Shown in pieces: positions 52,605-63,640 of a stretch of DNA of 64,000 nt. Under the pieces are notes generated by a model that was not told the origin of the DNA, did no database searches, and worked only from the letters and a program-made list of their open reading frames with translations. A program made the translations under genes and the position numbers. The stretch's first letter is position 1. Each line of letters begins with the position of its first letter. The stretch comes from Sepioteuthis lessoniana (Eukaryota > Mollusca > Cephalopoda > Myopsida > Loliginidae). Location: NCBI GenBank assembly GCA_963585895.1, contig OY757921.1, positions 82,326,732-82,390,731 on the forward strand. Direction: 5' to 3'.

Positions 52605-52850
52605 ATTGGTGACCTGTGTTCAAATCTGTTTTGCATTTCACATAGCACTAATACCCTTAAAAAAGGCATGAATCCAACTATTCTCCTTCCAGATATGAGT
52701 TAATAGTAGAGCAGACTGGGCTCTTTAGCTTTGGTAAAGCAACTAGTCAAGGAGAAGGAAAACTTTGAATTAAAACCAGCTGTACTCTGCTTAATAAATT
52801 GATCTTGTGTCACATCCTGCACATGGTCAAGTGGTTGGGTAAATACATAC
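52605..52850 (+). mobile_element. SINE-B copy, decayed
   Basis: TGTTCAAATCTGTTTTGCAT, CATAGCACTAATACCCTTAA, GCAACTAGTCAAGGAGAAGG, TGATCTTGTGTCACATCCTG and GTTGGGTAAATACATAC are in order. Confidence 0.8.
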
Positions 52851-52963
52851 ATCAGTATATATTACATTAATAAGAGATGACCTGTGAACCTTACAGAGTT
52901 CCATTGGAAGAGTGGTCCATGACGATCATGATATTTCTATTTTGGAAGGAGTTTCCTAATTAT

Positions 52964-53227
52964 CATATTTACCAACCCCTCCGCTCGGGCAGGATATGAC
53001 ACAAGGTCAATTTTTAAGTGAAGTTTAACAGTTTTGAATTCAGAGTTTTCCTTCTCCTAGACTAGTTGCCTCACCAAGGCTGAAGAACCCAGTCTGCCCT
53101 ACTATTTACCCATAGCTGGAGGGAGAATAATTGGATTCATACCTTTCCCAAGGGTATTAGTACTATATGAAATGCAATCGGTCTCGTCTAAGATTTGAAC
53201 TCGTATCACTGTGTCCATTTCCTACAA
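52964..53227 (-). mobile_element. SINE-B, slightly 5'-truncated, 14-bp target duplication
   Basis: Duplication AGTTTCCTAATTAT lies at 52950-52963 and 53228-53241. It keeps the tail, core and box B complement (GATTTGAACTCG) but stops at GTCCATTTCCTACA, losing box A. Confidence 0.92.
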
Positions 53228-53459
53228 AGTTTCCTAATTATTTATCTAATAGATGATGATGAGGATTAAAAAATGATGCCAAGTTTAGAAGCAGAACCCA
53301 TTAAAATCATCTAACTACTGAGAATTAAACTGAAATTACTTTGTCAGAGTATTTAAGTAAACTGCTCTCATAAAAATTTTGATATGATGAACTATTCTTG
53401 CTAGTTTATAGTTATAAATTTTACCATTATAGCAAGCAGCAGAAAAACCTGACACATTA

Positions 53460-53710
53460 TTATCTACCACCTGTGTGGTGCCAGTGAATTTAGGCATATA
53501 ACAATGGTAGCTCGATTTAGCTAATGCCTCAACAATTTTTTCTTTTTTAGATATCATCTGTTATGATCATGACTTTGAATGATGTACACCAAGTGTTTGC
53601 TGTTGAAACACTTTTTAAAAGTGGTGAATCTGTTATTACTACACAGAGAGCTTTTCATGCTCACTTCATGTTATGTTGAAATGATGCTGTTCCGGATAGA
53701 ATTTTAAACT
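53460..53710 (+). mobile_element. DUF4817-like transposon remnant
   Basis: The plus frame near 53580-53700 reads HQVFAVETFFKSGESVITTQ then RAFHAHF and NDAVPDR-like residues after a stop. This is the N-terminal DNA-binding segment of a DDE-type transposase relative. A second, worse copy lies at 33722. Confidence 0.65.
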
Positions 53711-53724
53711 CATAGCAGTATCAA

Positions 53725-53751
53725 TTTATATATATATATATATATATATAA
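53725..53751. repeat. (TA)n microsatellite
   Basis: TA tract right after the transposon remnant. Confidence 0.85.
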
Positions 53752-53754
53752 GTA

Positions 53755-54505
53755 AATAAAAAATAACTGATAAGCAAAAATAAATAAAATTAATTATCTA
53801 TTTAATTTTGATATCCTAAAGGCAGGCTAAGTCAAGATTATCATTGCATTAGTTGAATATGTAATGTGATATTTTAAAATCTTTTGAGGAGAGAGACACA
53901 AAACAATCAATGAAGATAATTATAGATCTGAGAGATTACCAGTAATCAGATAAATACAAACGTTTAGTGGCAGTACTTTCGAATAAATATAGAGGTTTTA
54001 ATGAAATCTTCATGTATAAATTCAATTTACATAGATATTTCAAATTCAATAATATCTACCCCCATCCATTAGATGAAGTCAGAAAATGATTCAAAATGTC
54101 TCCCACTGCCATGCTGTGCAGATGGAGATGATATAATTGGTTGATAAAATGGCATTAGAACCACACCCACACAAAACTTCACAGTGTGACACACCTATGC
54201 ATAGAGAGAGTTGGTGGGGACATTTATGTTTACACATTTGCATAACGGATTTTCCATATGAATGCATGCAATCAGTAATAACTCTTTATGCTAAATATTG
54301 ATGGAAAATATTTCTATTACATTTTTAGACCTGATAAAAATCAGTCTCACAAACATATGCTATATAAATATAGTTATCTGCATGAGTGTGTTTACATGTA
54401 TACTCTGAAGATATGTATTTAAATACATTGGGTGTTTGTGTATACATACACATGTATTTAAATATAAAGTGTTAGTCTATCTGTATTTGAGTATTAGTAC
54501 ACTTG
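53755..54505. other. No gene seen
   Basis: AT-rich; nothing recognised. Confidence 0.4.

Positions 54506-54507
<2 letters not shown>

Positions 54508-54555
<48 letters not shown>
54508..54555. repeat. (TA)n microsatellite
   Basis: About 45 bp of TA. Confidence 0.92.
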
Positions 54556-54561
<6 letters not shown>

Positions 54562-54870
54562 ATATAATTTTTTGTTGTTGGTCTACAGAGAGAATAAAAA
54601 TATTTCAAAATGAGTAGGTCCACGAAGAGATTTGTATTTTTTAGAATTTGTTAAGTTATTTTATTCTTGCATATGTGTATGTTTCCAGCTTGATGCTTTC
54701 ATCAGAGAACATGTTTGGCACAAGGCCTAGTTAATGGGGTATTCAATGTGACTTGATCATCCTCAGGTTTGCAGTTTGAATGGTTTTCAGTTGCTTATGG
54801 GTTTTTCTTTTTCTTTTTTCTTAGAGTGTGTTTCTCTTAGTCTACTTTACCCCTCATTTACTCTCTCTCT
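54556..54870. other. Unclassified sequence beside (TA)n
   Basis: Contains CAGCTTGATGCTTTCATCAG, which resembles the arm ends of the (TA)-flanked foldback group, but no partner arm was found. No gene. Confidence 0.35.
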
Positions 54871-54872
54871 GA

Positions 54873-54900
54873 ATATATACATATATATATATATATATAT
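54873..54900. repeat. (TA)n microsatellite
   Basis: TA tract immediately before a SINE-A. Confidence 0.85.
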
Positions 54901-54909
54901 GCATCTAAG

Positions 54910-55088
54910 ACATTTATTTTGGTAGAAGGACAGTAGAGGTATTATTTAAGCCATAGTTCATGGGTAAGAGGGTTTATACCTTTCCAAACGGTATTAATCT
55001 GAAAGTGAATATTATAGTGTGACTGGAGTTTGAACTCACTACAATGTCTCTGTTCAGCATGTTAGCCATGACACAAGAGGGACTCACT
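54910..55088 (-). mobile_element. SINE-A copy without its tail
   Basis: Core AGCCATAGTTCATGGGTAAG, box B complement GGAGTTTGAACTC, and head complement CAGCATGTTAGCCATGACAC are present. The stem-loop and AACC end are missing; only TTTGGTAGAAGGACAG precedes. Confidence 0.82.
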
Positions 55089-55107
55089 CACACACACCCA
55101 CCTAACC

Positions 55108-55552
55108 AATAAAATGAAATGCAGTTTCTTCCAGGCAGCTGTCGTATTGATACTGCTGTATGGATGCACTACATGGGCGCTAACAAAACGGCTAGAGAAG
55201 AAGCTAGATGGCAATTACACAAGAATGCTGCGATTGAACAAGTTCTGGCGGCAACACCCCACAAGGCACCAACTATACGGCCACCTGCCTCCCATCACAA
55301 AAACTATCCAAGTTAGACCAACTGGAGAAGCAGGGACAAGCTCATAAGTGATGTACTCCTATGGACCCCCACATATGGTCAGGCAAAAGCAGGACGACCA
55401 GCACGAACATACATTCAGCAGCTATGTGAGGATACAGGATGTAGCCCTGAAGACCTGTCAGAGGCGATGAACGATAGGGAAAAGTGGCAAGAGAGTGTCA
55501 GGGATATCTGTGCTAGTGGCATGACATGATGATGATGATGATGATGATATAT
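55108..55552 (+). mobile_element. RTE LINE 3' fragment
   Basis: It begins at the KMKCSFFQAAVVLILLYG region and reaches the ATG tail (eight triplets). Relative to the intact copy it has a short deletion in MLRAVLNK and a larger one in QVRRTRHAGHC, plus frame changes. Closer to the intact copy than to the older subfamily. Confidence 0.92.
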
Positions 55553-55639
55553 ATTTGTACCTATGCATGTATATATTGATATAGTATATATAATATCCCG
55601 ACACTTGTAGGTATATTCTGTTATATATAATATACACAT

Positions 55640-55810
55640 ACACACCCTTGTAAGCATGTTTGAATATTCAAATATATGTCAACATTATATAGTATACACT
55701 TATATATACACCCTCCCTGTAAGTATGTTTGTATACACAAATATATATACACATTATATAATATGCAATTATACATACACAAAATACACACATTATATAT
55801 CTATTTGTAC
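55640..55810. repeat. AT-rich tandem repeat, about two units of 75-80 bp
   Basis: AAGCATGTTTGAATATTCAA and AAGTATGTTTGTATACACAA start two units, each with ATTATATA and TATACA stretches. Confidence 0.65.
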
Positions 55811-55854
55811 ACAAATGGTTGTGTGGTTGCTTGTTATTATCTACATGTAGAATA

Positions 55855-56265
55855 AGTTGATATATTTCTGTGAGAAGATTAAAAATGATGTGTAGACTTA
55901 TTGTATGTAAAAATATTGTTATTTAAAAGGACAAACTCAACACAGATACACTCAACCAACACAAAGAAAAAGACTTAATAAATACTGCCTGCCTTCCTTA
56001 CATATATTTTGCTTTAAACATACAAATATCCAGGTAGAATATGTCTGCAGTAAATTCCACCTATCTATTTGTTTTGTTGCTTTATATCAAAACATTTTAT
56101 AACTGATATATTCTTCAGACCTTTAAATGATACAAGAAATAAAAAAGAAGATTCTGATCTTTGAAATATTCAAGGAAGATATTTCATTGCGCAAAGTTTA
56201 AATAATAGGAAGAACTACTGGCTGGGTACTTAACCCTTTTACAGACACATTTTCAAACAAAAATT
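55855..56265. other. No gene seen
   Basis: AT-rich spacer. Confidence 0.4.
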
Positions 56266-56269
56266 GTTT

Positions 56270-56695
56270 TCCTGATAAAATAAAACAGGAATTCTTCCAA
56301 GATGTAACTGTATCAATATTACTGTATGGTCAAAACACTTGGAAAAAAACTAGATTGCAGCTATAAAATGATGCTACATGCTGTTTTGGACAGATCCTGG
56401 AAGCAGCACCCTACCAAAATAGCAGTTGTACAACTACTTACCTCATTTCTCACAAACCGTGCAAGTAGGACAAACAAGACATGCTGGGCAATGCTTGAGA
56501 TATAAGCATGAACTCATAAACATTCTCTGATGAATTTCAAAATATAGACAAACTAGTTTTAGCCATCTAGCAAAAACTTACATTCATCAGCTCTGTATTG
56601 ACACATAGTGCCGTCTAGAGGATTTACTAAGAGCAATGGCAGGAGAGAGTCAAAGGAATCTGTGCTGTTGACATGCCTTGTTGATGATGAGGAAA
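56270..56695 (+). mobile_element. Divergent RTE LINE 3' fragment
   Basis: GAATTCTTCCAAGATGTAAC, GATGCTACATGCTGTTTTGG, CTTACCTCATTTCTCACAAA, AGACATGCTGGGCAATGCTT and the end CTGTGCTGTTGACATGCC with GATGATGAGG. Same subfamily as 13796, 28060 and 46985. Confidence 0.82.
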
Positions 56696-56819
56696 AAATG
56701 TTAGCTTAAAACTTATAAATCACCATAAATTGTTACAATAAATATCAAAACTAGTTTGAAAAATTCCCCAGCCAGTGGAAAATACAGACCAGTAAACAAA
56801 ACACAGTATTAGATTCTAC

Positions 56820-57085
56820 CGGCTATTGACTTAATAAGTAGAGTGCTTGCTAATGGTCTGAGAGACTGGGGTTCAATTCCAGGTCGAGTCATACCAAAGA
56901 CTCAAAAAATGGTACTTGATGCCGTCTTGCTTAGCACTCAGCATTATAAGGTAAGAATCAAGAGTAAAGTGGAGCAATTCAGGGAATGGAGTAGTGCCCT
57001 CCTCTACACTGCAGTGTAGTAGCTATCGAAAAGGGAGCCTTCAGGTTACCCTTGATTAAGGTCGCCAAATTTACTTACTTTACTT
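56820..57085 (+). mobile_element. SINE-C copy
   Basis: Box A TTGACTTAATAAGTAGAGTG, box B GGTTCAATTCCAGG, body, and the end GTCGCCAAATTTACTTACTT. Confidence 0.9.
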
Positions 57086-57299
57086 TATATCTGTAAATCA
57101 CATAGCACTAAAAATTTGAATATTGTTGCACATGGTATGATGCTAGGAATTTGGTTATTCTAAAACTTGACATGGCTTGAAGAATTTTCAAGTTTATAAC
57201 TTACTATAAATGGTACCATTCTTTCCCAAAATAAGCATTTAAAATTCTTGCAAAATCCACAATTCTGAAAAATGGAAAAATCTGCAATCTCTCAATGAG

Positions 57300-57460
57300 A
57301 TAATGCTACTTGTATTTCTCTTAGTGCTAATACCTTTGGAAAAGATATGTATCCGTTTTTTCTTTCTTATATATGCTGAATAGTAGCGTAACACTAGGCT
57401 CTCTATCCTTCATAATAAAAAAAACATATTTTGAACTGGCTTCAAACTATTGTATATATT
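57300..57460 (+). mobile_element. SINE-B copy, decayed
   Basis: TCTTAGTGCTAATACCTTTG, GAAAAGATATGTATCCG, GCTGAATAGTAG and a poor tail ACTGGCTTCAAACTATTGTA. Confidence 0.5.
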
Positions 57461-57519
57461 TATATCTAAGTTGATTTTATTGGTAAATATATACAATAAA
57501 TGGTAGCAAAATCAACACC

Positions 57520-58005
57520 TTTTAGTTTGGGTTCTTTGTTTTAATTGCATATCAACTGTGTTGTAATGCTGGCAAAAGAAAGACACGGGGAACACAAAAA
57601 AGTAGATAGAAAAACATATATTCAAGTAACCGAAACAGATACAAGTGAACTGGGTTAGACAGTAGTTAGCTGAGAGTCCAGTCAGATAGTGACTATTGTC
57701 CACTATGCAATTGGTATCTCACTTGATAGTGTCACATGGGTTTGGATCAACTCTGGTGAACTCTGGTCAACGCTCTGTTGACATGTATTTATAGAGGAGG
57801 GTGAGTGAATTGTGTAGGGAGTACAACATAATGCCAAAGCTATCTTTTAGAAGAGCTGTAGTGGTTCTATTTAATATATAACTTGGGGGAGAAGGAGGTT
57901 CATACTCTTCCCAAAACTATTAGTCTTAAAGTAAATATAATTGAGTGACTGGAGTTCAAACTTGCCTACAGTCCAGTACATTAGCCATCAGGCCACTTTA
58001 ACTAC
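57520..58005 (-). mobile_element. SINE-A split by a solo LTR
   Basis: Tail TTTAGTTTGGGTTCTTTG and half the stem-loop (GCATATCAACT) precede the LTR. The other half (TAATGCCAAAGC), core, box B complement GGAGTTCAAACTTG and head relic follow. Confidence 0.85.
57559..57828 (-). mobile_element. Solo LTR (LTR-1), second copy
   Basis: It starts TGTTGTAATGCTGGC and ends GGAGTACAACA. Over its length it is the reverse complement of 9663-9947 with scattered changes and a few small gaps. Flanks AACTG and TAATG match at only three of five positions. It lies in the stem-loop of a SINE-A. Confidence 0.82.
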
Positions 58006-58009
58006 CCCA

Positions 58010-58455
58010 ATATGCCTTTTCTTATACAGGATAAGTATAACCCTTTGTTCATATCTGTATATAAGTCTATGATGATTTCAGATATCTCTTGATACTAGAT
58101 TTTCAAGTCAATACATGAATTTATCATATGCCTCATTGATACACTAAACCTAATTTTTGTGTTAAAGGGAGCAACACATGGTGTCAAATCATTTCTATGG
58201 CATCTAAAACAAATTTTAGGAAAATAATTATAAACTGCAAGTTAACGAACCTGAAACATGAAATATCAAAAATAATTATTTATTATCATTCTGACATTCT
58301 TTTCAATAACTTTTATTTTTATTCTCTAATTAAAGAAAACTCTCTAATTGAAGGAATGAGAAAGAAAATGACATGGGCACAATTTCAAAATTGACATTTG
58401 AAAATAAAAACAAAGAAAAAATAACTTATGTCCATGCATATCAGAAAATTAGAGA
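58010..58455. other. No gene seen
   Basis: AT-rich; a short frame at 58197-58394 shows no domain. Confidence 0.4.
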
Positions 58456-58459
58456 TTGC

Positions 58460-58745
58460 TTTGACATGGAACATAACAGCAACGATGATAAGAATTGTAG
58501 TTGGTGCACTTGGAATGGCCCTCAAAGGCCAGTAAAAGAGACTGGGGGAACTAGAGATCAGAGAAAGAGCTGAGAACATTCAGACAACAGCACTTTTTTA
58601 AGACCAGCAAGAATACTTAGAAGAGTCCTGGAGATCTGAAGAGACTTTACTGCCACCCAGATTTCAGTTGAACTGGTGTAAAAAAAAACAAAAAACTCTG
58701 AAGAGTTGGAGATGATGATGCTAATGATAATAATAATAATAATAT
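58460..58745 (+). mobile_element. R2-like LINE 3' end
   Basis: CAACGATGATAAGAATTGTA, GACTGGGGGAACTAGAGATC, AACATTCAGACAACAGCACT, AGAATACTTAGAAGAGTCCT and GGAGATCTGAAGAG parallel 37440-37620. It ends in a (ATG/ATA) triplet tail. Frameshifted. Confidence 0.78.
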
Positions 58746-59131
58746 TCATGCTGCCAATTAAGATTGAATATTATTCTAATATAACAGTTTTTCTTATATT
58801 GTTTTTTTGGGGTTTTTTTATTAATGTGATTATTTTGTGATTATTAATGTAATTATTTTGCAGGTCTGAAGACAAGAGTTTTTCTTGGCCCTTACCATGT
58901 AGCAAGGGCCTTAAACTAAAAAAACAATTATACATGTAAACAAATTAACACCCAATTTTAAACAAAAATTTGGTCTTAAAAATTCAACTTACACAAAAGT
59001 GTAACTCATATACAGTAATCCATCTGATAGTATCTAATGTGTAGGGGGGTCTGCTTGCCTAGAAAATCAGCAGCTGAAATAATTGCTTTTATCTAGACTT
59101 AGCTCTTACTCCTATTTCTGACACAGATAGG

Positions 59132-59166
<35 letters not shown>

Positions 59167-59730
59167 TCACAAGAGGAAAACATTTTCCTATTCAAGTATT
59201 TATTCAAATCATTGAAATACAACAGTTTTTGACTAGAATAAGTTTTTCTTTCATCTTGATTTTATTGGCTTTTTATTGATAGAGGACAGAATATTATTGC
59301 AATATTGTATTTTTGAAAACTGGAAACCTTCCAAAAATTGCTTATGGCAACATCTTTTCAATTTTCAAACACTATCTTCAGATTGGTCAACTTCTGATTT
59401 TTACATATTTGCTTTTAAAAACATAAGTATATGCAGTAAATCCGTCAGGTATATTTTTGCACAGGTTTCAATTACTTTTTAAGTCACACCTTAAAATTCT
59501 GAAAGATTTGGGGTTACATTTACTGAATAAGTCAACCCTTTTTTTCATGGGTAAACTCAAAACACTAAAGGCTCAGCTACCTTTTGCTGATACCAGCCTT
59601 TTTTCCTGCTTCAATTATGACATATAGAAAGAATGAGATCATTTTTTATCTTCTTCACTATCTATTTCCTCATATAAAAGGAATCAAGATTAATTTTGTT
59701 TATCTATATTCCTATCAAGTTTGAGATGAA
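58746..59730. other. Gene-free, with (TA)n at 59136-59162
   Basis: AT-rich DNA. A plus-strand frame at 59276-59482 has no recognisable domain. Confidence 0.45.
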
Positions 59731-59734
59731 GAGA

Positions 59735-59945
59735 TGGTTATTGTTGTAAAAAATGAAAAAAGCAAGCATAAATGAAAACCTGGCTAAAGTTGTTTGTATT
59801 CACTTTGCATTAATACCCTTGGTAAATTCATAAATCCATCTCTTCACTATACAAGCTACGGGCACAATAGTATAGCAGACAAAGCTCCCTAGCTTTGGTA
59901 GTCAAAGAGTCTGAAAGAAGGAAAAACCTCACTTCAAAACCAGAA
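59735..59945 (+). mobile_element. SINE-B copy, decayed
   Basis: ATGGTTATTGTTGTAAAAAA, CATTAATACCCTTGGTAAAT, TAGCTTTGGTAGTCAAAGAG and CTTCAAAACCAG are in order. It abuts the left end of a mariner element. Confidence 0.65.
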
Positions 59946-59953
59946 GATATATA

Positions 59954-60933
59954 TGAGGGTCATTCAATGAATAAGGGAATTTTTTAAAAGCAAAATAATT
60001 TTTTTTCAGAATTTTCTTTTCCATTGATGTAAACTCTGCATTGTTTAGAATTAGTTTATAGCAAAAATTCTTTTAACCTCACAAAAATATTTGTTTTCAG
60101 GCTATTCAAAATGGTGGCAAATCAAACAGATTGCTCCAGGCTTTGTGGTTACTGAGAAGTGCAAAAGAAGTGAAATTTACAGAAAGATGTATGATGTGTA
60201 TGGAGAAGTATTTTATAGCCACATAATACACATGCAACTATACACATAAACATAGTCAACACAATAAAGACGAGCGGACACAGTTCTTTAGAAAAATATA
60301 CCTCTCACTTTATTTGAAAGGGTTCGAAAGGGTTACTAAAGGTTTTACTGTATGAGAGGTGAGTTGGAGACTGAACAGAACTGCAACATATTGACCCCAC
60401 TCTTATGGCCATAACAGCGTTTCTTTCCCGTTCTCCTGGGCTGCTCACCCGGGGGCCTGGGGGCCCAGCCTCTCTGGGACATGGTCCTCATTCCAGCATC
60501 TTCTCTCCAACTAACTCCAACTTCCTGTGCACCAAGTTATATTATTGTTTTACGCCCACTCAATTCAACCTGTCGACAGTCAAGGTTATTCCCTTGATAC
60601 CTTCGACCAGATGCACCTGTTATTTACGCGGGTGCATTTCCTATTTTGACAGCTCGGCCAGGGTCAATATACAACAGAAGCATGGTTGAGTCAAAGAATA
60701 CAAGTGAGCTAAACACGGGATTGCCATTGTGAGCCTGAGTGGAAAGACACTGCCTTTCTAGTAATGAAAAGGTTCCCAGTGTAGCATTCAATAAATAAGG
60801 TCATGCTGACAGTCTTCTGGGACATGAAAGGATCCATCAATATTGATTTCCTTGAAAGATATACAACTGTAAACAATGCTTCCTACTGCCAGCTCTTTGG
60901 GCAAATTTTACTTAATTTATTGAATGACCCTCA
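59954..60933 (+). mobile_element. mariner-type transposon, split
   Basis: The inverted ends TGAGGGTCATTCAATGAATA and TTATTGAATGACCCTCA are clear. Frames read EKCKRSEIYRRMYDVYGEV (60155-60210) and MLTVFWDMKGSINIDFLE with NNASYCQLF (60800-60900), both typical mariner transposase segments. The middle is replaced by a GC-rich LTR-like insert, and the remaining frames carry stops. Sister of the older copy at 4239-5020. Confidence 0.85.
60230..60676 (-). mobile_element. GC-rich LTR-like insertion (LTR-3, probable)
   Basis: On the complement it begins TGTTGTATATTGACCC, carries a GC-rich middle, and has a CAAATAAAGTG polyadenylation-type signal near the far end, an order that fits an LTR. The left limit and target duplication could not be fixed. 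A plus-strand frame at 60405-60689 crosses the GC-rich middle and has no recognisable domain. Confidence 0.45.
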
Positions 60934-60935
60934 GA

Positions 60936-60959
60936 TATATATATATATATATATATATG
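60936..60959. repeat. (TA)n microsatellite
   Basis: TA tract directly at the right end of the mariner copy. Confidence 0.88.
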
Positions 60960-61237
60960 CCTAAAAGCTGAACAGAATAATTGGTACTAAAAGACAAATA
61001 GAAATACTTGACAGAAATTCTCCAGCAATCGGTTCTAAAACAACAATACTGTGTATTTTTAGTCATGAGCTTTATAAAGTTTAACAGGAACTTTTTCACA
61101 CATAGATTAAATAGAAACACTTAATTTTTGCAGGATCAAAATTTCAATCCCAAACAAATGTTATCAACAGGATTATTCCTAAACATAAAGCAAAAATTAA
61201 GAAACTGAGCCAGTAATTGTTCATGTACTCATAAAAT

Positions 61238-61440
61238 CACATTGTAGGTTATCATCATAGGAAATGAACACAGTGACCCGAGTTCAAATTCTGAATGAGG
61301 CAAACTAGGCTCTTTAACCCTGTAGTAGCTACTGGTCTAGAAGAAGGCAAACTCTGAATTTAAACCTATTTAACTCCACTTAAAAACTGAACTTGTGTCA
61401 CATCTTACTCACAGCAGAGGGGTTGGGTAAATATATACTT
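61238..61440 (+). mobile_element. SINE-B copy, core deleted
   Basis: AGGTTATCATCATAGGAAAT, GAGTTCAAATTCTGAATGAG, then a jump to GGCAAACTAGGCTCTTTAAC and a good tail: AACTGAACTTGTGTCACATC and GGGGTTGGGTAAATATATAC. Confidence 0.8.
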
Positions 61441-61449
61441 GTAAAATAT

Positions 61450-61848
61450 TGCAAGAGTAAAATGATGGAAATTCTCTCCAAGTTGTTTAGCTTTATTCTT
61501 AGAAATAGACATTCCCTCATGATGATGCTATACACATCATGTCAGGTTCCATTAATTAAGACAAAAAAAATTCACCCACTTGACACAACCGTTGGTTTAG
61601 AACTTTAGGTCATATCAAAAACTAATACAGTACAAATAACTAAAGTGTCCGCCTGGTGCCAAGATCTTAATTAACAAAAAATCTGCTTCCACTCGAGGAA
61701 GTCACATAAGTAGAGTTGATTTAAAATATTTATAAAGAAGAGATTTGTATCAAAGAAAACCATGATAATCTTAAATGCTTTAAAAAGTTTGTTTCTTTCA
61801 GTTTGGTCTGCATTTTTTTATTTTATTCAGAACTTGCTATTTATATGA
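61450..61848. other. No gene seen
   Basis: AT-rich spacer. Confidence 0.4.
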
Positions 61849-61850
61849 GA

Positions 61851-61886
61851 GGTTGCTGATAAGTTCTCTGCTCAACCAAAAAAACT
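61851..61886. repeat. Orphan mariner-type end
   Basis: GAGAGGTTGCTGATAAGTTC and TGCTCAACCAAA resemble the left end of the element at 38785. No partner end was found. Confidence 0.4.
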
Positions 61887-61887
61887 C

Positions 61888-62130
61888 AGTTTTAGTTTCT
61901 TTCTTAAATGGCATATCAACTTTCAATTTAATTTTTATTTAATACCACAGCTATCCTTTAAGTAGAACACTAGTAGTACTATTTAACCCATAATAGTACG
62001 GAATAAGGGAGTTCCACAGCTTTCCCAAGGGTGTTAGTCTGAAAGTGAACATAATAGCCTGACTGGAGTTTGAACTCACTTACTACAATGTTGTAATTCA
62101 GCATGTTAGCCACTACCTCATGGGACCCCC
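61888..62130 (-). mobile_element. SINE-A copy
   Basis: Tail TTTAGTTTCTTTCTTAAATG, expanded stem-loop, core TTTCCCAAGGGTGTTAGTCT, box B complement GGAGTTTGAACTC and head complement CAGCATGTTAGCCACTACCT. Confidence 0.88.
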
Positions 62131-62134
62131 AACC

Positions 62135-62430
62135 CCACAAAAAAAATAAGGACTGATATATATTTAACCCATACCTAGGCCACAAAGAAGAGAATAAACA
62201 AGAACCATAAAATATAGATGATGTTTCACATATTCATACTAAGTGTGTTCAACATACTTAGCATATTGTGAATCACATTTCTTTAACTCTTAAAGATAAT
62301 TCAATAAATATTCCCCCATTAAATTTTGAATGATTTAATAAGTCATAATGTAGACTGGATTTTTTTCAGACAACTGTTATATAAACTTCTAGATCTTTGG
62401 TAATGTATTAATTTACAAAGCTCTTTGCTT
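62135..62430. other. No gene seen
   Basis: AT-rich spacer. Confidence 0.4.
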
Positions 62431-62436
62431 CGATGT

Positions 62437-62545
62437 GGCACAAGGCCAAAAGAATGGGGTGCCCAATGAGACTCGAACTCACTCGTGTAGGTTTGCTAGT
62501 CTAGCTTGCTAACCGTTACACCACCAGAGGTGCCCAGATCTTTGG
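62437..62545 (-). mobile_element. SINE-E head, best-preserved copy
   Basis: On the complement: GGTGGTGTAACGGTTAGCAA (box A), then GAGTTCGAGTCTC (box B) in a TGAG…CTCA stem like a tRNA T-arm, then ATTGGGCACCCCATTC and CTTGTGCCACATCGAAGC. The flank GATCTTTGGTAATGTAT occurs on both sides (62392 and 62537), a likely target duplication. Confidence 0.8.
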
Positions 62546-62549
62546 TAAT

Positions 62550-63025
62550 GTATCTCTTCTTTGATATTCTGTGTACCATAGGGATATGGTAATTTTGAAT
62601 GTAGTATTGTGTCTGAGGATTGTGAAAAGGTGAAACTATGAGGAATAATATGTGATTTTGATTCCTGAGGTTATACTGCTTTTATATATATATATAAATA
62701 TATATATATTGTAATTATCTGTATATTAAATGCACTATTTTTACAGATTTTTTAGATTGAAAGGTGCAGAGTATACATGAAAACTATATAGTAAGCTTTT
62801 TTTTTTCCAGCTACATGCCTCATCATATTCAGGATTGGATGAGTGAAAGTAAGTTTTATCTACAATCCAAACTAATGTGTTTTATGCAATTACAGAGAAA
62901 TATCTAATGGAGTGTTTGTTTATAATTTTGTTTCTCATAATATGAGCTTATTTCCAAAGCAAGCTTGTTGCATTTTTGCCTGCACATTTGCCCTAAATAC
63001 AATGTAAATTTTGCATTTCAAAAAA
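62550..63025. other. Gene-free, with (TA)n at 62683-62710
   Basis: AT-rich DNA; nothing else recognised. Confidence 0.45.
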
Positions 63026-63029
63026 TAAT

Positions 63030-63275
63030 GTAAATAAAGTTGGCAACCAGAAGGCTCCCTTTTCAATAGCTACTACACCAAGGTGTAGGGGAGGGCACTA
63101 CTCCTTTCTCTGGATTGCTCCCCTTTACCCTTGACCCTTACCTTATATTGCTGAGCGTTAGGCAAGGAGGTATCAAGTACCATTTTTAAAGTCTTTGTTA
63201 TGATGTGACCTGGAATTGAACCCAGGTCTCCCAGACCATTGGTGAACACTCCACTCACTAGGCCAATGAGCTAGT
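63030..63275 (-). mobile_element. SINE-C copy
   Basis: Tail ATAAAGTTGGCAACC, body, box B complement GGAATTGAACCCAGG and box A complement CACTCCACTCACTAGGCCAA. Confidence 0.92.
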
Positions 63276-63454
63276 AAAACATAATGTAAGCTATATAAAT
63301 TCGTATTTTTAGTTAGTATGAACCAATAAAAATGTTGGACAAATGTTAAATTCAGGTTAAATTTAGCTGCTACAAATTCTAAAATGTCAGTGAGAATTTT
63401 TTTCAAAAATTCAAACTCCAAAGTTAGGAGTGCATGTCATACACAAATAATTAT

Positions 63455-63475
63455 GGTGTGTGTGTGTGTGTGTGA

Positions 63476-63511
<36 letters not shown>
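63455..63511. repeat. (GT)n/(TA)n microsatellite
   Basis: GT dinucleotides followed by TA dinucleotides. Confidence 0.92.
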
Positions 63512-63593
63512 AAACATCGAGGCTGATAAAATCTGTAATGATACAGCAGTATAAATACTCACATTATCAAATATATTCACAAATGAAGCTTCA

Positions 63594-63594
<1 letters not shown>

Positions 63595-63637
<43 letters not shown>
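63595..63637. repeat. (CA)n microsatellite
   Basis: About 40 bp of CA. Together with the GT tract 100 bp upstream it can fold back. Confidence 0.92.

Positions 63638-63639
<2 letters not shown>

Positions 63640-63640
<1 letters not shown>

Noticed and set aside
60405..60689. GC-rich 94-residue plus-strand frame as a possible exon
   Set aside because: It lies across a GC-rich insert inside a mariner element, has no recognisable domain, and the insert looks more like an LTR in antisense.
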